Shown in pieces: positions 6,956 to 16,887 of a DNA stretch of 64,000 bases. Where the stretch lies: positions 492,659-556,658 of the forward strand of contig NZ_VKHQ01000004.1 of the NCBI RefSeq assembly GCF_009792795.1. The letters run 5' to 3'. Each line of letters opens with the position of its first letter. The stretch's first letter is position 1. Under the pieces are notes generated by a model. It had not been told where the DNA came from, did no database searches, and worked only from the letters and a program-made list of their open reading frames with translations. Origin of the DNA: Cognatiluteimonas profundi (GTDB lineage: Bacteria > Pseudomonadota > Gammaproteobacteria > Xanthomonadales > Xanthomonadaceae). Position numbers and translations under genes: made by a program.

Positions 6956-8857
6956 TCATCCAGTAGCGGAAGCGGCGTCCGCTGCACCCGCGAGCAATCG
7001 CCCCTGCAGTCCCGACACGCGCATGACGTGCCGCGCAAGCGCCGCGCGCAATGCGTCCTCGCCGGCGCAGACATGCAGCTCGCTTCGCGCACGGGTGATC
7101 GCGGTATAGACCAGTTCGCGCGACAACGTGCGCGCGTCCTGCCGCGGCAGCAGCAGCCACACGCTGTCGAACTCCGAACCCTGCGCCTTGTGCACCGTCA
7201 TTGCGAAGGCGCTGGCGTGCGCCGGCAACGCGGACGGATGGAAACCGCGCATGCCATCGCCGCCACCGGCGAACCATGCGGTAACCGCGCCGTCGTCGCC
7301 GCGCCCCCCAAGGGGACTTCCTTCGGGGCGCAGGCACACGCCGATATCGCCGTTGAACAACTGGTGGCGATAGCTGTTCTCGGTGACCAGCAGCAGGCGG
7401 CCATGGAAATAGCGTTCGCGCTGCGCGCCGGCGAGGGCTTCCTCGATGCGCGCGTTGAGCACGCTCGCGCCCTGCGGGCCATCGCGCAAAGCGGTCAGCA
7501 GGCGCAGGCGCATGCCCAGGGCGAGCGCGTCGATGGGATCGGTCGCGGCGGCGATCCCGCGCCAGGCATCGAGCAGCCGTGGCCGGGTCGGGCCGCCCAA
7601 CGGATCGTGCAGGCCATCATGGAAGTGCACGCCGGCAAGCGCATCGTCGCGCAGCAGCGCGAGCGCGGTGTCGGCATCACCGTCGCGCACGGCCGTGGCC
7701 AAGGGCGCCAGGTCCAGCGCATCGGACTGGCGATAGCCGCGTTGCAGGTGCACGCGATGACCCGCGAGTGCGGGGCCTGCCATCGCGCAGACCGTGGCTT
7801 CGCCCAGCAACGGCGCCAGGCGCGTGGCGAGTTCGCCCGGCACGCCGGCATCGTCGCCGGCGGCGTCGACGATCGCGGCGAGCACGTCGCCAGCCTCCAC
7901 CGACGGCAGCTGGTCGCGATCGCCGAGCAGCACCAGGCGCGCGCCTTCGGCGACGGCATCGACCAGCTTGCACATCAATGGCAGGTCCACCATCGACGCC
8001 TCGTCGACCACGATCACATCGAAGGGCAGGGGACTGTCGGCGTCGTGGCGGAAGCGCGGACTGTCCGGGATCGTTCCGAGCAGGCGATGCAGCGTCGCGG
8101 CCGTCTGCGGCAACGCGTCGCACGGCGCCGGATCGATTCCCGCGGCACTCAGCCGCACACGGATGTTGGCGACGGCATTGCGCAGGCTTGCGGCCATGCG
8201 CTCGGCGGCGCGACCCGTGGGCGCCGCGAGCGCGATGCGTGGCGATGGCAACGACGCTTGCCGCGCCTGCGCGACCAGCAACAGCAGCACGCGCGCGATG
8301 GTCGTGGTCTTGCCGGTGCCGGGCCCGCCGGTGACCAGCAACAGCGGACGCAGCAAGGCCACCGCCGCGGCACGGGCCTGCGCATCGCCTGCGCGCGCAT
8401 CCGGGAACAACGCGGTAAACAACGGCGCGAGCGTGGCGAGGTCGGTTGCAGCCGCCTGCCCTGCGGCGATGCGTTGCAGCCCGCCCGCCAGGCGTTGCTC
8501 GTATTCGCGGTAGCGCCGCAGGTACAGGCGCCCGTCCTCGAGCACCAGCGGCCGCGCGGGATCGGATGTCGCGTCGAGCGTCGGTTGCGAGACCCATGGC
8601 GACGCGGCCAATGCATCGCGCCAGTGCTCGGGATCGGGCCAGTCGTCCATGTCCGGCAGCAACAACGCCGGGCATGCGGGATCGAAGGCGGCATGGCCCA
8701 GCCCGACCGCGAGCGACGCCAGCGCCGCGGCGGCGAGCACGCGTTCGTCGGTGGCCGCGCCGTGCAGGGCAAGGTCGCGACGCGCCAGCGTGTCGGCGAG
8801 TGCGAGGTCGACCCTGCGCAGTGCGGGTTGCGAACGCAGGCGCGCGATCAGGCCCAT
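6956..8857 (-). CDS. recD: Exodeoxyribonuclease V alpha subunit RecD
   Basis: 633 residues. RecD is the 5'-3' helicase of the RecBCD complex, which unwinds and degrades DNA from double-strand ends and loads RecA at Chi. Visible motifs are Walker A LVTGGPGTGKTTTIARVL, APTGRAAERM, the DEAS box VIVVDEASMVD, GDRDQLPSVEAGDVL, and the C-terminal helicase motif AMTVHKAQGSEFDSV with YTAITRARSEL. The start at 8857 overlaps the end of recB by 10 bp, so I reject a much longer open frame that reads back through recB. Last gene of the recC-recB-recD run. Confidence 0.95.
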   Translation of the reverse strand: MGLIARLRSQPALRRVDLALADTLARRDLALHGAATDERVLAAAALASLAVGLGHAAFDPACPALLLPDMDDWPDPEHWRDALAASPWVSQPTLDATSDPARPLVLEDGRLYLRRYREYEQRLAGGLQRIAAGQAAATDLATLAPLFTALFPDARAGDAQARAAAVALLRPLLLVTGGPGTGKTTTIARVLLLLVAQARQASLPSPRIALAAPTGRAAERMAASLRNAVANIRVRLSAAGIDPAPCDALPQTAATLHRLLGTIPDSPRFRHDADSPLPFDVIVVDEASMVDLPLMCKLVDAVAEGARLVLLGDRDQLPSVEAGDVLAAIVDAAGDDAGVPGELATRLAPLLGEATVCAMAGPALAGHRVHLQRGYRQSDALDLAPLATAVRDGDADTALALLRDDALAGVHFHDGLHDPLGGPTRPRLLDAWRGIAAATDPIDALALGMRLRLLTALRDGPQGASVLNARIEEALAGAQRERYFHGRLLLVTENSYRHQLFNGDIGVCLRPEGSPLGGRGDDGAVTAWFAGGGDGMRGFHPSALPAHASAFAMTVHKAQGSEFDSVWLLLPRQDARTLSRELVYTAITRARSELHVCAGEDALRAALARHVMRVSGLQGRLLAGAADAASATG

Positions 8858-11800
8858 GCCGGCTCCGCTCGCGCCTGTTCGGGCATCGGTGATCCGAGCA
8901 GGGCATCGGCGGCTTCGACCAGCGTGCGGGTCAGCCGCGGCACGCTCACGCCCAGGGCCGGATCGCGCGGATCCAGGCCGCGGCTGAACACGTAGCGGGC
9001 GCCGCCGAAGTGGCGGTCGAAGTCGTAATCGGCCAGGCGCACGCGCATCCAGCGATGCAGCGCGACCGCGTACAGCAGCGCCTGCAGGTCGTACTCGCTG
9101 GCCGCCATGCGCGCGGCCAGCGTCGCCGGATCGTAGGCCGGCAGCAGGTTGGACTTGTAGTCGAGCACGTACAGGCGCCCGCCGACGCGGTAGGTCAGGT
9201 CGAGCTTGCCGGTCATCAGCCCGGACAGGCTGTGCCAGATGCCGAAGTCCCCGCGCTCGCGCAGCAGCCCATGCCGCTGCAGCAGTGCGACGAAATCGCG
9301 CGTTGCCGCATCGCGCAGGGTGAAGTGGAATTCGAGCTCGGCGATGCGCGCGCTGTCGGCCAGTTCGCACAGGCGGATGTCCGGCTCGCCATCGGTGGTC
9401 GGCAGCGGCGCGTTGAGCGTGCGCGCGACCAGTGGCGCGAGCGCGCGCACGCCGTCGTCGAGATCGGCATCGCGATAGTGCTCGTGCCGCAGCGCGGCCA
9501 GCAGGACCGCGCGTTCGCCATCGGGGATGCGTCCGCCGTCGATGCCGGCCCATGCCCCGAAGTGCGCATGCTCGAGCGCGTGGTGCAGCGCATTGCCGAA
9601 GCGGATGCCGCTGAAGCGCGGATCGCTCGGGATGGCGACGTCGGCATTGCGGCGCTCGTCGTCCGCCGGCGCCTCGTCGGCCAGCACCTGCGCGCCCTGC
9701 GACTGCTGCTGGTGCAGCTGGCTGAAACTGTGGATCCACCAGTCGCGGCGCAGCACCCGGGTGGCGATGCGCGCAGGCGGCACGCGCTCACCGGGCAGCG
9801 GCGGCAACCGGCGCAGCTCGGTGGAGGGCAGCCCCTCGCTCCACGTCGCGGCAGCGGCGAGCGCCCCGTGCAGCTGCGTGCGTTGCGCCTGGTCGCCAAG
9901 CAGCCGCGCCAGTGCGGTGTTGTGCTGGTTCGCGAACGCACCGCAGGCCAGCCACAGGGCGTCGCGTGCGCGGGTCAGGCCGACGTAGAGCAGGCGCATG
10001 TCCTCGGCCTGTTCCTCGACCACGTGCAGCGCGCTGGCCTCGCCCCACGACGGCGCGCCGGCATGCGCATCCACCGTCTTCCACTGGCGGACACGCCCCG
10101 CGTCGGTCGGGTACATGGCCCAGGTCCCGGGTTCCACCGAGCGGCGACCGATCCCGCAGAACGGCAGGAACACCAGCGGGAACTCCAGGCCCTTGCTCTT
10201 GTGCAGGGTCAGGATCTGCACGCGACCGGCATCGGATTCGAGCCGCGGCTGCTGCGCCTCGTCGTCGGCATCGGCATCGGCGATCGCCGCACGCAGGGCA
10301 TCGAGCTGTCCCTGCGTGCCGAGGCTGCGGGCGCCGGCCTCCTGCATCAGCTCGGCGAGCTGCATCAGGTTGGCCACGCGGCGTTCGCCGTCGGGCTCCG
10401 ACAGCAGGCGCGCGGCATTCGCGGCGACGACTTCGCTGAGCAACGCCTGCGGCCCGTGCCGCTCCCAGCGCGCGCGCCAATCCTGGAACCGCTGCTGCCA
10501 GTCGCGCAGCGCATCGCCATCGGCATCGAGCGCGGCGATCGCCGCGGCATCCTGGCCGAGCAGTCGGGTGGCCAGCGCGGCGCGCAGGCGGCGGTCGTCG
10601 CCGGCGTTGCGCAGTGCGAGCAACAGCGTCAGCAACGTCGTCGCCTCGTCGGTCTCGAACAGGCTGATGCGGCCGCCGGCGACCGCGGGCACGCCGCGTC
10701 GCGACAGCGCGCGACGCATCGCCTCGGCTTCGCGATGGGTGCGTACCAGCACCGCGCAGTCGCGAGGCTCCAGCGCGCGCGTCGCGTCGCCGTCGCGACG
10801 CAGCAGGTCGCCGTCACGCGCGGCCTGCAGGCGCTCGCGGATCGCGTCCGCGCACAGCGACGCCGCGATCGCGACCGACTCGTCGCGATTCCAGTCCTTG
10901 GGCTTGCCGGACCGGCGGTCGATCGCCGGCGGCACCACGTGCACCTCGATCGCCGGCGCCGCGACGCCATCGTGTTGCAGGTCGTCGTCGCGCGCGCGGC
11001 CACCGGGCCGCACCGGCTGGAAGGCGATGCCGGCACCCATGGCATCGGCGGCCGATTGCGCGAACAGGGCTTCGACCACGCGCAGCACCAGCGGCCGCGA
11101 ACGGAAGTTCTGGTCGAGCGAGGCGACGGCGTCCGCGCTGGCACGCGCGCCGAGGTAGGTGTGCACGTCGCCACCGCGGAAGCGGTAGATCGCCTGCTTG
11201 GGATCCCCGACCAGCACCAGCCCGCCGCTGCCGAACAGGGTCCGGAAGATCGTCCACTGGCGCGCGTCGGTGTCCTGGAACTCGTCGACCAGCGCCAGCG
11301 GAAACTGCGCGCGTACCGCGTCGGCCAGCGCTTGCGCATGCCGCGGATCGGTGACCGCGGCATGCGCGGCGCCGATCAGGTCGTCGTAATCGCGCAGGTG
11401 GAAGGCCTGCTTGCGGGCGATGTCGAGCGCGCGCGCCCGTGCGCGCAGCGCATGCAGGCATTGCAGGTCGCGCGCCTCGCGGTAGGGCACCAGCCTGGCC
11501 AGCGCATCCACGAAGCCGGAGAACGCCGCGAACAAGGGCGCGTCCGGGGTGCGTCCGACGCCGCCCTTGCTGGTGCCGGCGAGCAGCGCCTGCGGCAGGT
11601 ACTTGGCGAGGCGTTCGTGGCATTCGGCCGGCGGCACGTCGTGCGCGTGGCGTGCGCACCACGCCCACAGCGCGTCGACATGCTCGGGCTTGTATTGCCC
11701 GTTGTGCAGGAACTTCGCGGCGATCGCGTCGTGCAGCGCGGCGTGGGTGTCTTCGCCGTGGTCGTCGAACGCCGCGCGCACCGCGCGCCACGCGGCGGCG

Positions 11801-12471
11801 ACGCCGGGGCGCGGGTCATCCGGCAACGCGTCCGGAGCAGGCGGCAGCAGCGGCTCGTCGGCGAGCAGCACGCCCAGCTCCGCCGCCAGGCCAGCGGGAT
11901 CGCGGAAGTGCATCTGCAGGAAGGCCACCACATCGACGTCGTCGAGCGACGCCCGCCACAGGTCGACCGCCAGCCGCATCCGCGCGGCGCGGTTGCGCAC
12001 CTCCAGGTCGGCGGCGAGCAGCGGCTGCCCGGTATCGACCGCGTGCTCGGCCAGCAGGCGCTGGCAGAAGCCGTGGATGGTGTGGATCGCGGCCAGGTCG
12101 ATGTCGCGCGCGGCCGCCTGCATCCGCTGGCGCAGCGCCGGCAACGATTCGCCGCCCGCCGCCAGCGCCGCGTGCAGCAGCCGGCGCAGCAACGCGGCTT
12201 CGGCATCGTCGCCGTCGCGCAGCGCCGCGTCGCCCGGCTGCCAGTGCAGTGCGAGCGTCGCCGCCTGCTGCAGGCGCGCACGCACGCGGGTGCGCAGTTC
12301 GCGGGTGGCGGCGACGGTGTAGGTCACCGCGAGGATGTCCGGCACGCGGCGGCGGCCGACGATCACCGCGCGCACGAACAGGCCGGCCAGCGCCCAGGTC
12401 TTGCCGGTGCCGGCGCTGGCCTCGAGCAGCGTGCGCGCATCCAGGCGGGTGTCGAACACGGCGTCGCTCAT
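8848..12471 (-). CDS. recB: Exodeoxyribonuclease V beta subunit RecB
   Basis: 1207 residues, the usual RecB length. It is the 3'-5' UvrD-type helicase and nuclease subunit. Walker A is LEASAGTGKTWAL near the N-terminus, followed by LAVTYTVAATREL, the DE box ALVDEFQDTDARQW, LVGDPKQAIYRFRGGD, and motif VI near LLYVGLTRARDALW. The C-terminal nuclease domain is intact: MTGKLDLTYRV followed by YVLDYKSNLL, which contain the Asp, Asp and Lys of the RecB nuclease motif. The start at 12471 is fixed by a 4-bp ATGA overlap with recC; the 3' end overlaps recD. Confidence 0.96.
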   Translation of the reverse strand: MSDAVFDTRLDARTLLEASAGTGKTWALAGLFVRAVIVGRRRVPDILAVTYTVAATRELRTRVRARLQQAATLALHWQPGDAALRDGDDAEAALLRRLLHAALAAGGESLPALRQRMQAAARDIDLAAIHTIHGFCQRLLAEHAVDTGQPLLAADLEVRNRAARMRLAVDLWRASLDDVDVVAFLQMHFRDPAGLAAELGVLLADEPLLPPAPDALPDDPRPGVAAAWRAVRAAFDDHGEDTHAALHDAIAAKFLHNGQYKPEHVDALWAWCARHAHDVPPAECHERLAKYLPQALLAGTSKGGVGRTPDAPLFAAFSGFVDALARLVPYREARDLQCLHALRARARALDIARKQAFHLRDYDDLIGAAHAAVTDPRHAQALADAVRAQFPLALVDEFQDTDARQWTIFRTLFGSGGLVLVGDPKQAIYRFRGGDVHTYLGARASADAVASLDQNFRSRPLVLRVVEALFAQSAADAMGAGIAFQPVRPGGRARDDDLQHDGVAAPAIEVHVVPPAIDRRSGKPKDWNRDESVAIAASLCADAIRERLQAARDGDLLRRDGDATRALEPRDCAVLVRTHREAEAMRRALSRRGVPAVAGGRISLFETDEATTLLTLLLALRNAGDDRRLRAALATRLLGQDAAAIAALDADGDALRDWQQRFQDWRARWERHGPQALLSEVVAANAARLLSEPDGERRVANLMQLAELMQEAGARSLGTQGQLDALRAAIADADADDEAQQPRLESDAGRVQILTLHKSKGLEFPLVFLPFCGIGRRSVEPGTWAMYPTDAGRVRQWKTVDAHAGAPSWGEASALHVVEEQAEDMRLLYVGLTRARDALWLACGAFANQHNTALARLLGDQAQRTQLHGALAAAATWSEGLPSTELRRLPPLPGERVPPARIATRVLRRDWWIHSFSQLHQQQSQGAQVLADEAPADDERRNADVAIPSDPRFSGIRFGNALHHALEHAHFGAWAGIDGGRIPDGERAVLLAALRHEHYRDADLDDGVRALAPLVARTLNAPLPTTDGEPDIRLCELADSARIAELEFHFTLRDAATRDFVALLQRHGLLRERGDFGIWHSLSGLMTGKLDLTYRVGGRLYVLDYKSNLLPAYDPATLAARMAASEYDLQALLYAVALHRWMRVRLADYDFDRHFGGARYVFSRGLDPRDPALGVSVPRLTRTLVEAADALLGSPMPEQARAEPAWA

Positions 12472-15400
12472 GCCAGCACCGCGTCGGCATCGAACGGCGT
12501 GCCGTCGACCAGGGCGGCGAAGATCGCACGCGATGCCGCCTCGAACGCGGCGCGCGATGCGCCGTCGCCATCGACGAAGGGTTCGCGTCCGCGCAGCGCG
12601 AGCTGCGTCGCCATGTCCGCTTCGGCATGCACGTAGTCGCCGCCGATCCATTGCGTCCGCGCGGCGCGCATGCCGGCGTCGGCGTCGGTATCGGCCACGG
12701 TCCAGAAGGCAAAGCCGCTCTTGGGCAGGAAGGCCAGCGGGGATTGCCGCATCCGCCGTTGCAGCGCCAGCAGCGATTCCAGCGCGGCGCGGGCGACGTC
12801 GGGCGGCAAGCGTGGCAGGGCGCCCAGGTGCGGCGCTTCGCCCTTCCTGCCGTCGCGCAGTTCGTACACCGTCAAGCCGAGCGTGGATGCGACCAGTGCA
12901 TCCAGGCGATGTCGCAGCACATGGCCGCCATGCAGGCCGCCACTGCGCAGCGCCACCCGCAGCAGGCCCTGCGGATAGGCGCCGCGCAAGCGCCCGACCA
13001 GGGTGGTGTCGCCCAGCGCGACCTCCACCGGCACGGTCTGCCCGGCGCCGCGGAATCCGCTCGCCAGCGCCAGCCCGGCGAACGGCGCGATCGCATCCAG
13101 CAGCCGGGCCAGCGTCGCGCGGCCATCCGCACCCGGTGCGACCTGCGCGCGGGCGAGCAGCCGCGCGTGCAGCGTCGCGACGTCGGGCCGCGCGCCGTCG
13201 CGCAACCAGGCCTCGAACACCTGCGCGCGCAGGCCGTGCATGCCGAGCGCATCCGGCGCGCCGAAGGGCTCGTGCTCGTCGAGCGGCGGTTCGTCCTCGG
13301 GCAGGCGCAGGCCGAGGCCTTCGCGCAGGTACAGCGCCTGCGGCTGCACCAGCGCGCGCCGCAGTGCGTCGAGCTCGATCCGGCCACCCGCTGCAACGAC
13401 GTCGCGCGCGGTGGCGGCATCGACCGGCGCGAACACGGGCAGCTCCTGCACGGATGCCGCCTGCGGGACCCGCCAGCGCGCATCGAAACTGAAGCGGCGC
13501 GGATCGCCGACGCGCTCATCCACGTGCGCCGCACCAAACGCGGCCGGCGAGAACGGCTGCAGCGCGTGGCGAACGACGAGGGCTTCGCGGACGCCATCGC
13601 TGTCGCCCGCGTGCTGGCGCGCGGCGGTGTCGAGCAACTCGGCGACCACCGACGCCGGCGCGCGCGCACTGCCGTCGCGTGCATCGAAACCCTGCCAGCT
13701 GAGGTAGAACGTGCGCGACGCCGACGCGAACAGCTGCAGGAACAGGTAGCGGTCGGCATCGCGTCGCGACGGATCCCCGACCTGGCGCTGGTCCGTCGCC
13801 AGCGCCTGCACGATGCGGTTCAGGGGATCGCGCGCATCGCCGCCGGGGAATGCGCCGTCATCCATGCCCAGCAGGCAGATCACCTGGAAGGGGATCAGCC
13901 GCATCGGCACCATGCGCCCGAAGCAGATGCCGCCCGAGAGGAACGGCGCGCGCGCATCGCCTTCGCGCAGGTCGGCGAGCAGCTGGTCGCGCACGAGCGC
14001 GTATTCGACCGCATCCTCGAAGCCGGCTTCGGCCGCGCCCTCGGCGAAGGCCGCGACCGCCTGCCGCAACCGCGCCAGCGTGCGTGCGTCGCGTGGGTCG
14101 CGCGGCTCGTCGCCGAACAGCGCGACCAGCAGGCGTTCGAGCCGTGCCGCCCACTCGCGCGGCGGATGCGGACCGGCAAGATCCCGCCCGGCAGCGCGCA
14201 GCAGGTCGAGCACGCGCAGCAACGCGTCCAGTGCGAGCGCCGACTGGCCTTCCACACCCGGCCACGGCGCGACGCCGGCGATGTCGGTCTCGTCACCCGC
14301 GGCGTAGCCGAGCAGCAGCCGGTCCAGGGCGAAGGCGAAGGTGTAGGCATCGCCGTCCCCGCGGCCGTCGCGCGCGCGATCGGCGGCATCGAAGCCCCAG
14401 CGCGCGCCCGCGGCCTGCAACCAGCCCTGCAGGCTGCCGCGCATCGCATCGTCGATGCCGAAGCGCGCGGCGACGGCGGGCACCGCGATGAGGTCCAGCA
14501 CGCCGGCCAGGCCCGGCGCGCGCAGCGGCAGGTCGAGCAGCCGCGCGAAGGCGTCGGCCATGGCTTCGCTGGCGAGCGGGCTGGTGTCGGCGATGGTGTA
14601 CGGCAGTTCGCGCGACGTGCCCATCGCACCGCCGAACACCGCCTCGATGTGCGGCGCGTACAGGTCGATGTCGGGTGCCAGCACCGCGATCCCGCGCGGC
14701 TGCAGGCGGCTGCCGCCATCCGGCGCGTCGGCTTCGAGCAGTGCGCGCAGCTGGTCGTGCAGCACCTGCACCTCGCGCAGTCGCGTGTGGCAGGCGTGGA
14801 ACTGCAGGCTCGCGTCGCCACGATCGACGGCCTGGCGTGGCCACATGGCGGGGTCGACGCGCGACTGCGGCGGATCACTGCCGCTGGAGTCACCGACGCT
14901 GGAGTTGCCGCTGCTGGAATCCGTGTTGTCGAGCACGTCGGCCTGCAGCTGGCCGAGCAGCGTGGCGCGCGAGGGCTCGACGAATGCGGGCGCCTCGTAG
15001 CGCGCATGCACGGCGTCGCCGCTGCCCAGCGCGGCGACGAAGTCGCGCTCGGCCTGGCCCCAGGCCGCGAGCAGCGGATTGCCGCTTGCGAATGCGGCAT
15101 CGTCGGCCGGCACGTAGTCGCGCGCCCAGCGACCCAGGTCGCCCCAGAACGCGCGGCTGGGCGTGTGCAGGTAGAACTCCTGCAGGCCGGCGCGGGCCTG
15201 GCTGGCGATGACCTGCAGCACGTCGGGCGACACGTTCTGGCAGGCGAACACCGACAGCCGCGGCGGCAGGCCGACCGGCACCCGCGCGACCTGCGCACCG
15301 AAGCGCGCGAGGTAGGCGCCGATCCGGCGCGCACGATGCGCGCGCCCAGCGGCGACCTGGCGCCACAGCTGCGCCTGCGGGTCGTCGGGTTCGGCGCCGG

Positions 15401-15869
15401 CTTCCCAGCGCAGCAGCAGGTCGCGGCGCCAGGCCTGGTATTTCTCGAAGGTCCCCGCCAGCGCGCAGGCCAGCGACCACGCCTTGCGCCCGCCGTCACC
15501 CGCCGCGTCGCCGCCGGCAACGAATCCGCGCCAGGCCTCGGGTGGCGCGTCGCGCAGCAAGCGCAGCAGCGACCAGCGCAGGCTTTGCGGACGCAGGCGC
15601 TGGCCGCCGTCGACGGCGCCGAGATTGGCATCCAGGGCAAGGTCGACGAACTCGCCCGGCGTCAGGAAGCGCACGTTGGCGCAGATGCCGGTGCGTTCGG
15701 CCAGGGACTGCTGCAGCCAGCGACGCATCGAGAACTGCGGCACCAGCACGATCTCCGGCCGCAACCAGTCGTCTCCCGGCAGCGGCGCGCGCAGGCGTTC
15801 GGCAAGCACCGCGGCCAGCACGTCCAGCGCATTGGAGTGGTAGAGGCGGAAATCGGTGGGGGCCGGCAT
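12468..15869 (-). CDS. recC: Exodeoxyribonuclease V gamma subunit RecC
   Basis: 1133 residues. RecC scans for Chi and bridges RecB and RecD. The N-terminus FRLYHSNALDVLAAVLAE and the block VLVPQFSMRRWLQQSLAERTG are characteristic, as are LSVFACQNVSPDVLQVI, IAVLAPDIDLYAPHI and VICLLGMDDGAFPG. A Ser/Gly-rich stretch (TDSSSGNSSVGDSSGSD, coded near 14877-14928) looks like a local linker expansion. The start at 15869 gives the standard N-terminus. First gene of recC-recB-recD, all coupled by short overlaps. The 232-bp gap to the divergent mla operon should hold its promoter, though no clear boxes are seen. Confidence 0.95.
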   Translation of the reverse strand: MPAPTDFRLYHSNALDVLAAVLAERLRAPLPGDDWLRPEIVLVPQFSMRRWLQQSLAERTGICANVRFLTPGEFVDLALDANLGAVDGGQRLRPQSLRWSLLRLLRDAPPEAWRGFVAGGDAAGDGGRKAWSLACALAGTFEKYQAWRRDLLLRWEAGAEPDDPQAQLWRQVAAGRAHRARRIGAYLARFGAQVARVPVGLPPRLSVFACQNVSPDVLQVIASQARAGLQEFYLHTPSRAFWGDLGRWARDYVPADDAAFASGNPLLAAWGQAERDFVAALGSGDAVHARYEAPAFVEPSRATLLGQLQADVLDNTDSSSGNSSVGDSSGSDPPQSRVDPAMWPRQAVDRGDASLQFHACHTRLREVQVLHDQLRALLEADAPDGGSRLQPRGIAVLAPDIDLYAPHIEAVFGGAMGTSRELPYTIADTSPLASEAMADAFARLLDLPLRAPGLAGVLDLIAVPAVAARFGIDDAMRGSLQGWLQAAGARWGFDAADRARDGRGDGDAYTFAFALDRLLLGYAAGDETDIAGVAPWPGVEGQSALALDALLRVLDLLRAAGRDLAGPHPPREWAARLERLLVALFGDEPRDPRDARTLARLRQAVAAFAEGAAEAGFEDAVEYALVRDQLLADLREGDARAPFLSGGICFGRMVPMRLIPFQVICLLGMDDGAFPGGDARDPLNRIVQALATDQRQVGDPSRRDADRYLFLQLFASASRTFYLSWQGFDARDGSARAPASVVAELLDTAARQHAGDSDGVREALVVRHALQPFSPAAFGAAHVDERVGDPRRFSFDARWRVPQAASVQELPVFAPVDAATARDVVAAGGRIELDALRRALVQPQALYLREGLGLRLPEDEPPLDEHEPFGAPDALGMHGLRAQVFEAWLRDGARPDVATLHARLLARAQVAPGADGRATLARLLDAIAPFAGLALASGFRGAGQTVPVEVALGDTTLVGRLRGAYPQGLLRVALRSGGLHGGHVLRHRLDALVASTLGLTVYELRDGRKGEAPHLGALPRLPPDVARAALESLLALQRRMRQSPLAFLPKSGFAFWTVADTDADAGMRAARTQWIGGDYVHAEADMATQLALRGREPFVDGDGASRAAFEAASRAIFAALVDGTPFDADAVLA

Positions 15870-16101
15870 GCGGTCATCTTGCCGGAGCGGGGTCGCAACT
15901 GCCGAGATCGCCGCAGGCGAACGCGGCATTCGTCTTCGCTTACCTCGGCGCCCCGCGCCTGGGGCCTTCGCATGCAGGCGGTCGCTCCGGCCAGAGCGGC
16001 CAATCGCCAAGCTGCGACAATATCCGGTCGCGGCTGGGCCGCCATTCAGCGGCCACCAGCCAAGCTGCCCCGCTTTTTTCGTAATCCGGACCAGGTCCCC
16101 C

Positions 16102-16887
16102 ATGACGACCGACTCGCCCGCCGTGCGCCTGACCGATGTCCGCCTGGATCGCGGCGGCCACACGGTGCTCGCGCACGTCGACCTGCTGGTGCCGCGCGGC
16201 AGCATCACCGCGGTGCTGGGCCCGTCGGGCAGCGGCAAGTCGACCCTGCTGGCGGGCCTGACCGGCGAACTCCAACCCGCGGCCGGATCCATCGAGGTGC
16301 TCGGCGCGCCGTTGCCGCGCCACAAGCGCGCGCTGCTGCAGCTGCGCAAGAGCATCGGCGTGCTGCTGCAGGGCAATGGCCTGCTGACCGACCTGAGCGT
16401 CGCCGACAACATCGCCTTGCCGCTGCGCGCGCACACGCGCCTGCCGGCGGCGGTGATCGATCGCCTGGTCGCGATGAAGCTGCACGCGGTCGGGCTGCGC
16501 GCGGCCGGCGAGCTGTATCCGCGCCAGCTGTCCGGCGGCATGGCGCGGCGCGTGGCGCTGGCGCGGGCGCTGGCGCTGGACCCGCCGCTGATGATCTACG
16601 ACGAGCCGCTGACCGGCCTGGATCCGATCGCCAGCGGCGTGATCATGGGCCTGATCGCGCGGCTCAACGCCACCCTCGGCCTGACCAGCATCATCGTCAC
16701 CCACCACGTCCACGAGACGCTGCCGATCGCCGACCGCACGATCGTCATCGCCAATGGCCGCATCGTGTTCTCCGGAACGCCGGCGCAACTGCAGGCGACG
16801 GATGATCCGCTGGTGCTGCAGTTCCTGCGTGGCGATGCGGATGGCCCGATCGCCTTCGACGCGACCGCGCGCGAGGAGGCTGCCTGA
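16102..16887 (+). CDS. mlaF: Phospholipid ABC transporter ATP-binding protein MlaF
   Basis: 261 residues. MlaF is the ATPase of the MlaFEDB inner-membrane complex, which keeps phospholipids out of the outer leaflet of the outer membrane. Walker A is GPSGSGKST, Q-loop GVLLQGNGLLTDLSV, signature LSGGMARRVALARAL, Walker B LMIYDEPLTGLDP and the His-loop VTHHVHE. The start ATG at 16102 is used because upstream frames are Arg-rich and unlike the family. It overlaps mlaE by one base (TGATG), the first of several couplings in mlaFEDCB-mlaA. Confidence 0.95.
   Translation: MTTDSPAVRLTDVRLDRGGHTVLAHVDLLVPRGSITAVLGPSGSGKSTLLAGLTGELQPAAGSIEVLGAPLPRHKRALLQLRKSIGVLLQGNGLLTDLSVADNIALPLRAHTRLPAAVIDRLVAMKLHAVGLRAAGELYPRQLSGGMARRVALARALALDPPLMIYDEPLTGLDPIASGVIMGLIARLNATLGLTSIIVTHHVHETLPIADRTIVIANGRIVFSGTPAQLQATDDPLVLQFLRGDADGPIAFDATAREEAA

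Noticed and set aside
9010-12636. A 1208-codon open frame on the plus strand opposite recB
   Set aside because: It is an artefact of high GC. RecB on the minus strand has all helicase and nuclease motifs; the opposite product is Arg/Gln/Ala-rich with no domain.
11439-16805. A 1788-codon open frame on the plus strand across recC and mlaF
   Set aside because: Arg-rich low-complexity translation antisense to recC and out of phase with mlaF.
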